From Egicoccus halophilus (lineage in GTDB: Bacteria > Actinomycetota > Nitriliruptoria > Nitriliruptorales > Nitriliruptoraceae), in the NCBI RefSeq assembly GCF_004300825.1, contig NZ_CP036250.1:1364001-1428000 (forward strand): a stretch of DNA of 64,000 nucleotides, read 5' to 3'. The translations under genes were made by a program, and so were the position numbers. The notes beneath the pieces were generated by a model. That model saw nothing but the letters and a program-made list of their open reading frames with translations, made no database searches and was not told where the DNA came from. Positions 42,719 through 51,433 of the stretch are shown piece after piece (the stretch's first letter is position 1; every line of letters starts with the position of its first letter).

Positions 42719-43807
42719 GTGCAACGGGTGCGCTACTACTGGGACTATCTGGGTCTGGACGAGGTGCTCGCTGCGCAGCGGCTCGCCTCCAGCGAGGACG
42801 GCGGTGACCCGGCGCACGACGAGTTGCTGTTCATCGTCACTCATCAGGCGTTCGAACTGTGGTTCAAGCAGATCCTGTGGGAGCTCGACGCGGTCATCGG
42901 CACCCTGTCGCAGGCACCGGTCGACGAGCGCGACATGGGCCAGGTGCTGCACCGGCTCGAGCGGATCAACGAGATCCAGCCGCTGCTCGTCCAGCAGTTC
43001 GCGGTGCTCGAGACCATGACGCCGCTGGACTTCCTCGACTTCCGTGATCAGCTGATCCCGGCCAGCGGGTTCCAGTCGCTGCAGTTCCGGTTGATCGAGA
43101 ACCGGCTCGGTCTCGATCCGGCCAAGCGGATGAAGATCCAGGGATCCCACTACACCTCACGGCTCTCGCGCGAGCACGCGGCCCGGGTCGAGGCGTCCGA
43201 GTCGGAGCCGACCCTGCTCGGCGCGCTCGACGCCTGGCTGGCACGAACGCCGTTCCTGCGCTTCGGCGCCTTCGACTTCTGGGCCGCCTACCGGGACGCC
43301 GTCACGACCATGATCGAACGCGACCGACAGATCGTGGCCACCAACGCGAACCTCGACGAGGTCAGTCGTCAGCAGCAGCTCGACGCGTTCGAGACCACGG
43401 TGGAGACGTTCGCGACGCTGTTCGACCGCGAGCGGTGGGAACAGCTGCGGGCCCAGGGCCGCCGACGGCTGTCGCACGAGGCCTTCCTCGCCGCGCTGCT
43501 GATCAGCCTCTACCGCGACGAGCCGGCGTTCCACACGCCCCACCGGATGCTGCGCACGCTGGTCGACCTCGACATCGGCTTCCACGCCTTCCGCAACGCC
43601 CACGCCCAGCTGGTCCACCGCACCATCGGCGGGCGCATCGGCACCGGCGGGACCGCCGGGCACGAGTACCTCGAGGCCGCCGCCCGCCGGCACCGGGTGT
43701 TCACCGACCTGTTCGACCTGGCCACCTACTCGGTGCCGCGCGACGAGCTGCCCGAGCTGCCCGACGACGTGCGCGACCAGCTCCGCTTCCGCTTCCAGCC
43801 GAGCTGA
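42719..43807 (+). CDS. kynA: Tryptophan 2,3-dioxygenase
   Basis: This 362-residue haem enzyme opens tryptophan to N-formylkynurenine. The family blocks are visible: DELLFIVTHQAFELWFKQILWEL (proximal region), LIPASGFQSLQFRLIE, GSHYTSRLSREHA and the later THQ/HRM-type His residues with GRIGTGGTAGHEYL. The GTG at 42719 has GGAGG upstream at normal spacing, and a GTG at 42728 is possible. nadD begins 2 bases after the stop, so the pair is co-transcribed. A -10-like TAGCGT is at 42681-42686. Confidence 0.95.
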   Translation: MQRVRYYWDYLGLDEVLAAQRLASSEDGGDPAHDELLFIVTHQAFELWFKQILWELDAVIGTLSQAPVDERDMGQVLHRLERINEIQPLLVQQFAVLETMTPLDFLDFRDQLIPASGFQSLQFRLIENRLGLDPAKRMKIQGSHYTSRLSREHAARVEASESEPTLLGALDAWLARTPFLRFGAFDFWAAYRDAVTTMIERDRQIVATNANLDEVSRQQQLDAFETTVETFATLFDRERWEQLRAQGRRRLSHEAFLAALLISLYRDEPAFHTPHRMLRTLVDLDIGFHAFRNAHAQLVHRTIGGRIGTGGTAGHEYLEAAARRHRVFTDLFDLATYSVPRDELPELPDDVRDQLRFRFQPS

Positions 43808-43809
43808 GC

Positions 43810-44388
43810 GTGCCCGCCCGGGTCGGCCTGCTCGGTGGGACCTTCGACCCGCCGCACCTCGGCCACCTCGTGGTCGCCGAGTCCGCGCGGGTCGACCTCG
43901 GGCTCGACGAGGTCCGGCTGCTCGTCGCCGGTGACCCCTGGATGAAGCGCACGGTGGGCGCCCCGGCGCACCGGGTGGCGATGACCCGCGCCGCCGTGGC
44001 CGAGGACCCGCACCTGTCGGTCGACGTCCGTGAGACCGCACGTGACGGGCCGACCTACACCGCGCAGACGCTGGCCGACCTGCACGCCGACGAGCCGGGG
44101 ACCCGGTGGACGTTCCTGCTCGGGGCGGACGCCGTCGCCGCTCTGGAGCAGTGGCACCGCCCCGACGACGCGCTCGCCGCGGCAGCGTTCGTGGCCGTCA
44201 CCCGTCCGGGCCACGAGTTGCACGTCGCCCCGCGTTTCGCCGACCGGGTCGAGCGCCTCGAGGTCCCACGTCTGGAGATCTCGTCGACCGACCTGCGGGC
44301 CCGCTACGCATCGGGACGATCGACCCGTTACCTCGTGCCCGAAGCGGTCGACCGGTACGTCCGAGATCATCGGCTGTACGTGGAGTGA
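43810..44388 (+). CDS. nadD: Nicotinate-nucleotide adenylyltransferase
   Basis: This 192-residue nucleotidyltransferase has GGTFDPPHLGHL (HxGH active site) and the C-terminal ISSTDLRARY motif. It adenylates nicotinate mononucleotide in NAD synthesis. The GTG at 43810 follows kynA by two bases. It begins the usual actinobacterial unit nadD - LytR_C protein - rsfS - phosphatase. Confidence 0.95.
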   Translation: MPARVGLLGGTFDPPHLGHLVVAESARVDLGLDEVRLLVAGDPWMKRTVGAPAHRVAMTRAAVAEDPHLSVDVRETARDGPTYTAQTLADLHADEPGTRWTFLLGADAVAALEQWHRPDDALAAAAFVAVTRPGHELHVAPRFADRVERLEVPRLEISSTDLRARYASGRSTRYLVPEAVDRYVRDHRLYVE

Positions 44389-44391
44389 GCA

Positions 44392-44913
44392 GTGGACCGC
44401 GACGGAGCAGGGTGGACGCACCGGACGGCGTCCGCGGCGCAGCGGCGACGCCTGCGCCGGCGGGCGCGTCGACCGGGGTCCTCGCTGCTGCGTGCCCTGG
44501 CGAAGGTCGCCGGCCTGGCCGCGCTGGGCACGCTTGCCGCGACGGCGATCGGCGCCACCTCGCTCGGACCCGTCACGCTGCCCGTGGTCGACCTCGACCC
44601 CTCGGGAGTCGCCACACCGGCGGCGGTCGCGTCCCGTGAACCGATCGTGCGGCTGGTCACCGGGGACGTCCACGCGACGGACGCCACGACGCTGCGCGAC
44701 GCCGGGTTCACCGTCTTCACCGTCGACGCGACCGCCCAGCCCGGGTCCGTGACGCGGATCCTGGTGCACCGGGACGGTGCGGACGCGCTCGTCGTGGCCG
44801 CCGACCTGCGTGACGTGCTGCGCCGCGGGGTGATCGAGCGCGGCGAGAACCTCGGCGACGGGGTGGATCTGACGGTCGTCCTGGGGGCCGACGACCGCGA
44901 CGGGCGTCGCTGA
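44392..44913 (+). CDS. LytR C-terminal-domain-like membrane protein
   Basis: This 173-residue protein has a very basic N-terminus, one membrane helix (residues about 33-52) and an extracytoplasmic part resembling the LytR_C domain. It begins three bases after nadD. The position between nadD and rsfS is where a LytR_C protein is often found. The domain is too short to be sure from sequence alone, and a role in envelope polymer attachment is only inferred. Confidence 0.65.
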   Translation: MDRDGAGWTHRTASAAQRRRLRRRARRPGSSLLRALAKVAGLAALGTLAATAIGATSLGPVTLPVVDLDPSGVATPAAVASREPIVRLVTGDVHATDATTLRDAGFTVFTVDATAQPGSVTRILVHRDGADALVVAADLRDVLRRGVIERGENLGDGVDLTVVLGADDRDGRR

Positions 44914-45113
44914 CGGGTGGCGACGGTCGTCCCCCGGTGCCGCCGTGGGCGACGGCACGGACAGCGGTGAGCAGTGTGACGGGGCGACGCTGCTGCGGCG
45001 CTCGAGCGCCGAGCCCGACCTCCCACGCACGCCCGCGTCGTCGTCTCGCGCCCGTCGGGCGGCTGTGGTTCCCTGGCTCGACACGATCCGTCCATCGACG
45101 AACGAGCCTGCCC

Positions 45114-45536
45114 GTGCCCGCCACCGACGAAGCCGTCGCGCTCGCCGTCGCCGCTGCCGATGCGGCCGACGACACGAAGGCCACCGACCTCACCATCCTC
45201 GAGGTCGCCGACCTGCTCGCCCTGGTGGACGTGTTCCTCCTGGCCACGACCGCGAGCGATCGACAGCTGAAGGCGACCGCCGAGTCGGTCGAGGAGCGCC
45301 TCCAGCGTGAGCACGGACGCAAGCCGCTGCGTCGTGAGGGCACCGCCGAGGGCGGCTGGCTGGTCCTCGACTACGGCGACCTGGTCTGCCACCTGTTCTC
45401 GACCGAGGAACGCGAGTTCTACGCGCTCGAACGGCTGTGGGCCGATGTTCCGCGGCGCGACGTGCGGACCGGCGAGCCCGTGGGTGCGAGCCCGGCGCGG
45501 CTCGGTACGGACCGCTCCCTCGAGGCCGACGCATGA
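45114..45536 (+). CDS. rsfS: Ribosomal silencing factor RsfS
   Basis: This 140-residue Iojap/RsfS family protein binds L14 and blocks subunit joining in poor growth. Blocks are visible: ATDLTILEVADLLALVDVFLLATTASDRQLKA and EGTAEGGWLVLDYGDLVCHLFSTEEREFYALERLWAD. The GTG at 45114 is the likely start, and the 200-base gap upstream holds no gene that I trust. The last 25 residues are a non-family tail. The stop overlaps the next ATG (ATGA). Confidence 0.93.
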   Translation: MPATDEAVALAVAAADAADDTKATDLTILEVADLLALVDVFLLATTASDRQLKATAESVEERLQREHGRKPLRREGTAEGGWLVLDYGDLVCHLFSTEEREFYALERLWADVPRRDVRTGEPVGASPARLGTDRSLEADA

Positions 45537-46183
45537 GGCGCCTGGTGCTGGTGCGCCACGGTGAGTCGATCTGGAACGCCACCGGTCGCATCCAGGGTCA
45601 GCAGTGCGCCGGCTTGTCGGACACCGGCTCGGCCCAGGCACGGGCCACCGGTGCGGCGCTCGCCGAGGGACACCCCGATGCCCGGGTGGTGGTCTCGGAC
45701 CTGTTGCGCTGTCAGCAGACGGCGCAGCCGTTGCTCGACGCGCTCGGGGGCGAGCCGGTCACCGACGCCAGGCTGCGCGAACGCAGCTTCGGCGCCTGGG
45801 AGGGGTTGACGCGCGACGAGGTCGCGGAGCGCGACGCCGAGCGTTGGCGGCGGTGGCGCGAACGCGACGACGAGGTCGTGGCCGAGATCGACGGGGAGAC
45901 CGACGCGGTCTTCGTCGCCCGAATCGTCCCGGTGCTGCGCGAACTGCTGGCGGACACGCCGCAGGACGGGGTGACCGTGGCGGTCACCCATGGGGGCCCG
46001 ATCTGGCACGGGACGCACGCCCTGCTCGGGTTGCCGCCGGCGACGCTGGGCACGGTCCACAACGCGTCGGTGACCGAGCTGGTGTCCACCGACGGCGGAT
46101 CGCCGGCGCTCGAGCGCTACAACGAGATCGCCCACCTGCCCCGCGAACTGCGTGTCGGCCGGCAGCCGGCCGTGGTCGCCTGA
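45533..46183 (+). CDS. Histidine phosphatase family protein
   Basis: This 216-residue phosphoglycerate-mutase-like phosphatase has the active-site LVRHGESIWNATGRIQG (RHG), ERSFGAWEGLT and the second His in VAVTHGGPIWHG. In actinobacteria a member sits beside rsfS. It may dephosphorylate a small sugar or nucleotide. The start overlaps rsfS. It is convergent with the UPF0316 gene 40 bases away. Confidence 0.9.
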   Translation: MRRLVLVRHGESIWNATGRIQGQQCAGLSDTGSAQARATGAALAEGHPDARVVVSDLLRCQQTAQPLLDALGGEPVTDARLRERSFGAWEGLTRDEVAERDAERWRRWRERDDEVVAEIDGETDAVFVARIVPVLRELLADTPQDGVTVAVTHGGPIWHGTHALLGLPPATLGTVHNASVTELVSTDGGSPALERYNEIAHLPRELRVGRQPAVVA

Positions 46184-46223
46184 GGCGGCTGCACGCGCAC
46201 CGTCGAGGTCGGACGAGGCGTTC

Positions 46224-46835
46224 CTAGACGCGGCCGGCGGGGGTGACCCCGGGCACGGGCGCGGGATGGACGGCGTTGTCGATGGCCGCGAAGGACTGCT
46301 CGTCGACCGCACGGGCGATGGCCAGCACCCGGTCGGCGTCGCGGCGGCGGACCGTCGCCAGGACCATGTCGACGTCGCCCTTGTAGCCGGTGCCCCGGAA
46401 CACGGTCGCGCCGAACCCGGCCGCGTGGATGGCCCGGGCGATGCCGTGACCGAGATCCAGGGGTCGCCCGACCTCGTCACAGCGGGTGGCGTCGGCGTAG
46501 ACCCGCACCGTGGCCATGCCCAGTCGCAGGCGCCCGGTGAGCTGCACGCCGACGAAGGTGCCGGCGGCGACGCCGACGACGAACCCCGCCGTGCGCAGCG
46601 GGGTCATGTCGGCGAAGACGATCCCGGCCGCGGCGAGCCACGTGCCGGCCTCCAGACCGGACGTCGTCGCCGCCAGCCAGCGTCGTTGCTGGACCACGAA
46701 CACGGTCTTGAACACGTTGAGGGACACGTCGCCGATGCGGAGCAGGGCGATGGCCACCGCCGGCCACAGCAGTTGCCAGAGGTCGGTGGCGTCGGCGAGA
46801 GCGGCGTCGGCGATTGCGGGGTCGAACACGAACAC
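46224..46835 (-). CDS. UPF0316 (DUF2179/DUF5698) membrane protein
   Basis: This membrane protein of about 203 residues has the UPF0316 pattern LRIGDVSLNVFKTVFVVQQRRWLAA, a second membrane pair and the cytoplasmic DUF2179 domain with GFGATVFRGTGYKGDVDMVLATVRRRD. Function unknown. The start is uncertain: GTG codons at 46835 and 46829 lie near the first hydrophobic segment but lack a ribosome site. The frame stays open upstream to 47051 through unlikely Arg/Pro-rich sequence. Confidence 0.8.
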   Translation of the reverse strand: MFVFDPAIADAALADATDLWQLLWPAVAIALLRIGDVSLNVFKTVFVVQQRRWLAATTSGLEAGTWLAAAGIVFADMTPLRTAGFVVGVAAGTFVGVQLTGRLRLGMATVRVYADATRCDEVGRPLDLGHGIARAIHAAGFGATVFRGTGYKGDVDMVLATVRRRDADRVLAIARAVDEQSFAAIDNAVHPAPVPGVTPAGRV

Positions 46836-46995
46836 ATCCGAGACGTGGGGGAGCGGCGTCGGTGCCGCGGACGAGGGCGGTTTCGAACGGGTCCATCGGC
46901 CGCCCCTGCGCCCACTGCAGTGGTTCGGCGTCGCGCGGCCCGTCGGCGCGGCGCTCCCGGCCCCTCGGGGCTGGCTTCGCTGCCTCGGATCGGGT

Positions 46996-47035
46996 CGGAT
47001 TCGCCCCGATCCGCACGGATCCGCCCCGATCCGTC
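46996..47035. repeat. Two 20-bp tandem palindromic units
   Basis: Two units (46996-47015, 47016-47035; 17 of 20 bases equal) each have the form CGGAT-N8-ATCCG, palindromic at the ends. A further CGGATC lies at 46986. They stand in the gap of about 500 bases between two divergent genes, where an operator could work. No promoter is clear there. No other gene is seen in 46836-47337. Confidence 0.55.
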
Positions 47036-47337
47036 CGCGATCCACGCCCACACGTCCTGCTCAGCTGGACCAAGTCGGCAAGCGCCTGACCATTGCCCGG
47101 TCAACTGCCGCTGCGTGCCCCCGGAAACGGGGTTTCGCGCAATTCCTCGGAGGCGGGACTGGTCCTCCGACCACCTCGTTGCGCCCGGACGGCCGCCGGC
47201 CGCGGCCACCGGTGGGGCGGTGTCATGGACCTGGGACCAGCCTCCCCTGTCCGCGAACGGCTGTCGACCCCGTTTGCTGTGTTCCCCGGCCGATGCGCGC
47301 CCAGAGGCGTCGGCCGCCCCAAGACGGAGGGAACGAC

Positions 47338-48135
47338 GTGGCACAGCCACAGACGTACGGGACCACCAGCAACCAGGACGACAACGACACCGTGGACCTC
47401 GGCAAGCAAGAGGGTCGCGAGGTCGCCGAGGACGCCAAGCAGCAGGCCAGCGAGGTGGCCGGGACCGCCAAGTCCCAGGCCGGCAACGTGGCCAACGAGG
47501 CCATGGGCCACGCCCAGGACCTGGCGCAGGACGCCAAGCAGCAGCTGCACCGGCAGGCCCGTCAGCAGACGGACGCCTTCGGGGAGGTCATCGGGACGCT
47601 CGGTTCCCGGGTGCACGCCCTCGCCGACGGCAACGTCGAGGAGGCCGGTCCGGTCGGTGACTACGCGCAGCGGCTGGCCGGACAGGTCGACCAGCTCGCG
47701 GGCCGGGTCGACCAGCTCGGCTTCGACGGCATGATCGACGAGGTCCAGCGCTACGCCCGACGCAAGCCCGGGGTGTTCCTCCTCGGCGCCGCCGTCGCCG
47801 GCTTCGCCGCCTCGCGGCTCGCTCGTGGCGCACAGGCCGCCCAGGAGCACGAAGGCAACGGGTCCGCCGGCGGCACCTCGTCGCGCCGCACCGGTTCGCC
47901 CTCGGGTCTGAGCTCGCCCACGTCCGCCGGTACCGGCGGCATGGCGACCGGCACCGGCGGCACCGCCGGTATCCCCGGTGGGACCTCCGGCACGACCGGC
48001 GCCGCCGGGAGTTCCGGCACCACGCCGCCGCCGTTGCCCAGTGCCGGTAGCCCGACCGGTGGGGTCGTCCCGCCGCCGACGTCCGCGCCCAGCGCGCTGC
48101 CCGGCACCGACACGCCCGGAGGGAGCCCCCGATGA
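47338..48135 (+). CDS. LEA/CsbD-like stress repeat protein
   Basis: This 265-residue protein has an N-terminal half with repeated Ala/Gln/Lys/Asp units (EVAEDAKQQASEVAGTAKSQAGNVA). A single membrane-like segment (residues about 145-160, VFLLGAAVAGFAASRLA) and a long Ser/Gly/Thr/Pro-rich tail follow. No enzyme motif is visible. The GTG at 47338 follows GGAGGG. It starts an overlapping four-gene run with a holin-X protein, DUF3618 and YihY, typical of actinobacterial envelope stress. Confidence 0.7.
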   Translation: MAQPQTYGTTSNQDDNDTVDLGKQEGREVAEDAKQQASEVAGTAKSQAGNVANEAMGHAQDLAQDAKQQLHRQARQQTDAFGEVIGTLGSRVHALADGNVEEAGPVGDYAQRLAGQVDQLAGRVDQLGFDGMIDEVQRYARRKPGVFLLGAAVAGFAASRLARGAQAAQEHEGNGSAGGTSSRRTGSPSGLSSPTSAGTGGMATGTGGTAGIPGGTSGTTGAAGSSGTTPPPLPSAGSPTGGVVPPPTSAPSALPGTDTPGGSPR

Positions 48136-48593
48136 GCAGCACCCCCACTCCGCACGGCTCCGAGGCGGTCGACGACCTGCGGGTCGACACCGCCTCGGCC
48201 CCGCCGCCAGGCCCCAACGCCTCGCTGAGTGACCTCGTCAGCCGACTCGGTGACGACGTCACCCTGCTGTTCCGGCAGGAGGTCGAGCTCGCCAAGATCG
48301 AGATCAAGCGCGAGGCGACCACCGCCGCCAAGGCCAGCGGCATGTTCGTCGTCGCCGGCCTGCTCGGCCTGGTGACCGTGTTCCTGCTCGCCTGGGCCGC
48401 AGCCTGGGGTCTCGCCGCCGTGATGCCCACCGGTCTGGCCTTCCTGATCGTCGGCATCGTCTTCGGTATCGCCGCCGCCGTGATCGGCATGGCCGGCAAG
48501 AAGCGGTTCGAGCAGGTCGACTTCACCCCCCACGAGACCGTCGAGACCCTGCAAGAGGACAAGCAGGTCGTCCAGGATCGGATGAGTTCATGA
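48132..48593 (+). CDS. Phage-holin-X family protein (PF07332)
   Basis: This 153-residue protein has two membrane helices (GMFVVAGLLGLVTVFLLAWAAAW and LAFLIVGIVFGIAAAVIGMA) after an amphipathic region (SLSDLVSRLGDDVTLLFRQEVELAKIEIKREA). It is a chromosomal member of the putative actinobacterial holin-X family, not a phage lysis gene. The start overlaps the previous gene by four bases (ATGA), and its stop overlaps the next start. Confidence 0.85.
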   Translation: MSSTPTPHGSEAVDDLRVDTASAPPPGPNASLSDLVSRLGDDVTLLFRQEVELAKIEIKREATTAAKASGMFVVAGLLGLVTVFLLAWAAAWGLAAVMPTGLAFLIVGIVFGIAAAVIGMAGKKRFEQVDFTPHETVETLQEDKQVVQDRMSS

Positions 48594-49291
48594 GTCAGTA
48601 CGCGACCACCGACACGCCCCAGGACCCCGAGCAGCTCAAGCGCGAGATCGCGCGCACGCGGTCGGACATGGACCGCACGCTGGCCGAGCTCGAGGACCGG
48701 GTCAGCCCGCAACGCATCAAGGAGCGGCAGACCGAGAAGGTTCGGGGCAAGTTCCAGCGCGCGAAGGATGCCGTCATGGGCAACACGCCCGACAGCGACG
48801 AGGTGAAGGGCCGTGCCCAGGGCATGGCCGACGACGCCAAGGACCGCGCGCAGGGCATGGCCGACGACGCCAAGGGCCGGGCGCAGGGGCTGGCCGACAG
48901 TGCCAGCGGCACGCTGCACGACGCCTCGGAGGCGATCCAGCAGAGCCCGCAGCGCGTGGAGCAGGCCACCCGCGGCAACCCGCTCGCGGCCGGACTGATC
49001 GCGTTCGGTGCCGGAGCGCTCCTCGGCTCGCTGCTCCCGGCCACCCGTGCCGAGGAGGAGCTCGCAGGAGAACTCCGCGACACCTTCGAGGACCCCGTCA
49101 GGCAGCAGCTGCAGGGTGCCGGCCAGGAGATGAAGGACGACCTCCAGGAGCACGCGCAGCAGGCGGTCGAGGACACCAAGCAGTCCGCGCAGCAGGCGGT
49201 CGACCGCACCAAGTCGCAGGCCCAGGGCGCTGCCGACCAGGTGCAGGGCCACGCGAAGGACTCGGCGCAGACGGTCAAGGACCAGCGCTGA
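48590..49291 (+). CDS. DUF3618 repeat protein
   Basis: This 233-residue protein begins with the DUF3618 block DPEQLKREIARTRSDMDRTLAELEDRVSP. Three near-identical 11-residue units RAQGMADDAKD/G follow, then a hydrophobic stretch (NPLAAGLIAFGAGALLGSLLPA) and a long Gln/Ala/Asp/Lys helix. The composition resembles LEA proteins. The function is unknown, but position with holin-X and YihY points to the cell envelope. Confidence 0.85.
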   Translation: MSQYATTDTPQDPEQLKREIARTRSDMDRTLAELEDRVSPQRIKERQTEKVRGKFQRAKDAVMGNTPDSDEVKGRAQGMADDAKDRAQGMADDAKGRAQGLADSASGTLHDASEAIQQSPQRVEQATRGNPLAAGLIAFGAGALLGSLLPATRAEEELAGELRDTFEDPVRQQLQGAGQEMKDDLQEHAQQAVEDTKQSAQQAVDRTKSQAQGAADQVQGHAKDSAQTVKDQR

Positions 49292-49306
49292 CCGCGACCG
49301 ACGTGC

Positions 49307-49339
49307 GTGTCGGGCCCGTCATCGCGACGGGCCCGACAC
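49307..49339 (+). terminator. Hairpin between DUF3618 and YihY genes
   Basis: GTGTCGGGCCCGTC (49307-49320) pairs perfectly with its complement (49326-49339) around ATCGC. No T-run follows, so it may attenuate rather than stop transcription. Confidence 0.5.
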
Positions 49340-49366
49340 CGCGACGAACCAGAGAGGAGCGAGACC

Positions 49367-50467
49367 GTGGGGCTCACCGACCGCAACTCCGCCAGCGGGC
49401 AGACCGCTGCCGGATCGAGCCGGCAGGACGAGGTCATCGACGTCCGCAACGCTGACGAGCGCGCCGACGAGGCGCGCCGCGACCAGGGCGGCGACCAGGG
49501 CGGCGACCAGGCGGACGACGGCCGGGGCGCGCAGTCCCCGACCGACATCCCGGCAGGCGGCTGGAAGGCCGTCGGCAAGCGCGTCGTCACGGAACTGAAG
49601 AACGACCACGTCTCGCTGCTCGCGGCGGGTGTCGCCTTCAAGGCGCTGCTCGCGCTGTTCCCGACCATCATCGCCGCCATCACCATCTGGGGGCTGGTCG
49701 CGGACCCGGAGCAGATCGAGCAGCAGGTCGACCAGTTCGCCGGCTACCTGCCTGACGACATCTCCGGGATCATCACCGACCAGATGTCTGCCGTGGCCGA
49801 GGGCGGCACCGGGGCGCTGTCGTTCGCGCTGGTCATCTCGCTCGCGTTGGCACTGTGGAGCGCCTCGGGCGGCATGGCCGGCCTGATGGAGGGTGTCAAC
49901 GCCGCCTACAACGAGGTCGACCGGCGCAAGTTCCCGATCAAGCGCGGCCTCGCGCTGGCGCTGACGCTCGGCGGCATCGTGTTCCTGCTGCTGACGCTCG
50001 GTCTGATCGCGGTCCTCCCGGCCGCCCTCGGCGAGCTCGGTCTGGGTCAGGCGGGCGAGACGGCCATCCGGATCCTGCAGTGGCCGGTACTCGCCCTGCT
50101 GGTCATCGGCTCGCTCGGCATCATCTACAAGGTCGCGCCCGACCGGGACAACCCCGGATTCAAGTGGGTCAGCATCGGTGCCGTCGTCGCGACGGTGCTG
50201 TGGCTGCTCGGCTCGGCCGCTTTCACGCTCTACGTGGAGAACTTCGGCAACTTCGGCGAGACCTACGGCGCGTTCGCCGGCGTCATCGTGCTGATGCTGT
50301 GGCTGCTGCTGACGGGCTTCGTCGTGCTGCTCGGCGCGGAGATCAACGCCGAGCAGGAGCGGCAGACCCAACGTGACACCACCGTCGGCGAACCCGAGCC
50401 GCTCGGCACCCGTGGGGCCAACGCGGCCGACACGACCCCCGAGCAGTACGAGGGTCGCCAGGAATGA
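49367..50467 (+). CDS. YihY/BrkB family membrane protein
   Basis: This 366-residue protein has a hydrophilic Asp/Arg-rich lead (about 60 residues, including GGDQGGDQ repeats) and about six membrane helices matching the YihY pattern (HVSLLAAGVAFKALLALFPTIIAAITIWGL, WSASGGMAGLMEGVNAAYNE, LMLWLLLTGFVVLLGAEINAE). The older name ribonuclease BN is a misassignment for the family. The GTG at 49367 follows GAGAGGAGC. It ends the four-gene run and is followed by a terminator. Confidence 0.92.
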   Translation: MGLTDRNSASGQTAAGSSRQDEVIDVRNADERADEARRDQGGDQGGDQADDGRGAQSPTDIPAGGWKAVGKRVVTELKNDHVSLLAAGVAFKALLALFPTIIAAITIWGLVADPEQIEQQVDQFAGYLPDDISGIITDQMSAVAEGGTGALSFALVISLALALWSASGGMAGLMEGVNAAYNEVDRRKFPIKRGLALALTLGGIVFLLLTLGLIAVLPAALGELGLGQAGETAIRILQWPVLALLVIGSLGIIYKVAPDRDNPGFKWVSIGAVVATVLWLLGSAAFTLYVENFGNFGETYGAFAGVIVLMLWLLLTGFVVLLGAEINAEQERQTQRDTTVGEPEPLGTRGANAADTTPEQYEGRQE

Positions 50468-50530
50468 CCGTCTGCGCCGGCCGTGGGTCCGTGCCCGGAC
50501 CCCGCCAGCGCGACGGCGCGACAGACGTGA

Positions 50531-50564
50531 GGGCCCCGTCGGCTCCAGCCGACGGGGTCCTTTC
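50531..50564 (+). terminator. Terminator after the YihY gene
   Basis: GGGCCCCGTCGGCT (50531-50544) pairs with AGCCGACGGGGTCC (50547-50560) with one G-T pair. TTTC follows. Confidence 0.75.
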
Positions 50565-50599
50565 GGTGCGCAGACGACGACGCGCATGGTGCCGCCCGA

Positions 50600-51433
50600 T
50601 CCAACGGCGCTGCGGGTCGTGCTTGCGGCCCCGATGGCCGCACGTGGCCTGCTGGACGCGGCGTCGGACGTCGTCGATCGCGGCGTTGGCGAGCTTGACG
50701 ACGTGGAAGCAGTCCGCGACCAGCCGGGCGTTGTCGAACCCGACCTGCGGGTCGGTGGCCGCGGTGCGGTAGCCGGCGTGCGGGTCGAGCGCCACGGTGG
50801 CGACCTGGGCCCGCCAGACAGGATCCTGCTGCTCGAGCCAGCCGTGACCGCAGCCGCGTGGCGGCCCTCGACGACGTCGATCACGCGGTGACGGTCGAGG
50901 TCGACGAACACGGTTACGGAGCGGCGGCGGGTGTGCGAACGGGACGGGTTCATCACGGTCTCGTCGAGGCCGAACGCGACCACGCACTGACCATCGTGCT
51001 CGGCCAGCACGGTCTCGGCGTCGTCGCGCACCGCCCGCATCACGGTGTCCCACGACACCCCGAACGTGGCGGCGACCGAAGCGATCGAGCGGTTCTCGCC
51101 CGAGACCAGCCGGACCGCCTCGGCACGGGCACGCATGGTCAGGCACGCCCGTGGCTCGATCGTGGCCGCCCGTTCCCGGAACGTGCCGCACCCCTCGGCA
51201 CAGACCAGCACGCGCTTGGCCCACAGCAGCACGACCGGACGACCGGCCACGGGCAGGTCACGAACGCGGTGCACGGCTCGGTCGTGGACACGGTGCAGGG
51301 CGAGCACGCCGCAACGGGTGCACGGACGCTCGCTGCGGGGCATCACGATGCGGACGATGGTCTCCTCGACGAACTCCCAGACGTCGGCGATCTCGAACTC
51401 GGGCAGGGCAAGCAGACAGGTAGCGTGGGTCAC
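50600..51433 (-). pseudogene. Truncated, frameshifted ISL3-family transposase
   Basis: The first 170 or so residues form an intact ISL3-type N-terminus: a zinc-ribbon-like CTRCGVLALHRVHDR ... CAEGCGTF, a helix-turn-helix (SIASVAATFGVSWDTVMRAV) and the first catalytic Asp region VVAFGLDETVMNPSRSHTRR. A frameshift near 50841-50852 shifts the frame. The second frame then continues with VALDPHAGYRTAATDP and ADCFHVVKLANAAIDDVRRRVQQAT. The gene stops abruptly after GHRGRKHDP near 50613, so the last third including the final Glu is lost. The GTG at 51433 is the start. No full pair of ends is visible, so the element is a remnant. Confidence 0.85.

Noticed and set aside
46477-47073. Alternative start MDPFETALVRG for the UPF0316 gene
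   Set aside because: It lies in a different frame from the conserved membrane segments and soon turns Arg-rich. A frameshift would be needed, and the family does not require that N-terminus.
48132-48593. Prophage lysis gene
   Set aside because: The holin-X protein is part of a chromosomal operon with DUF3618 and YihY. No other phage genes occur in the window.
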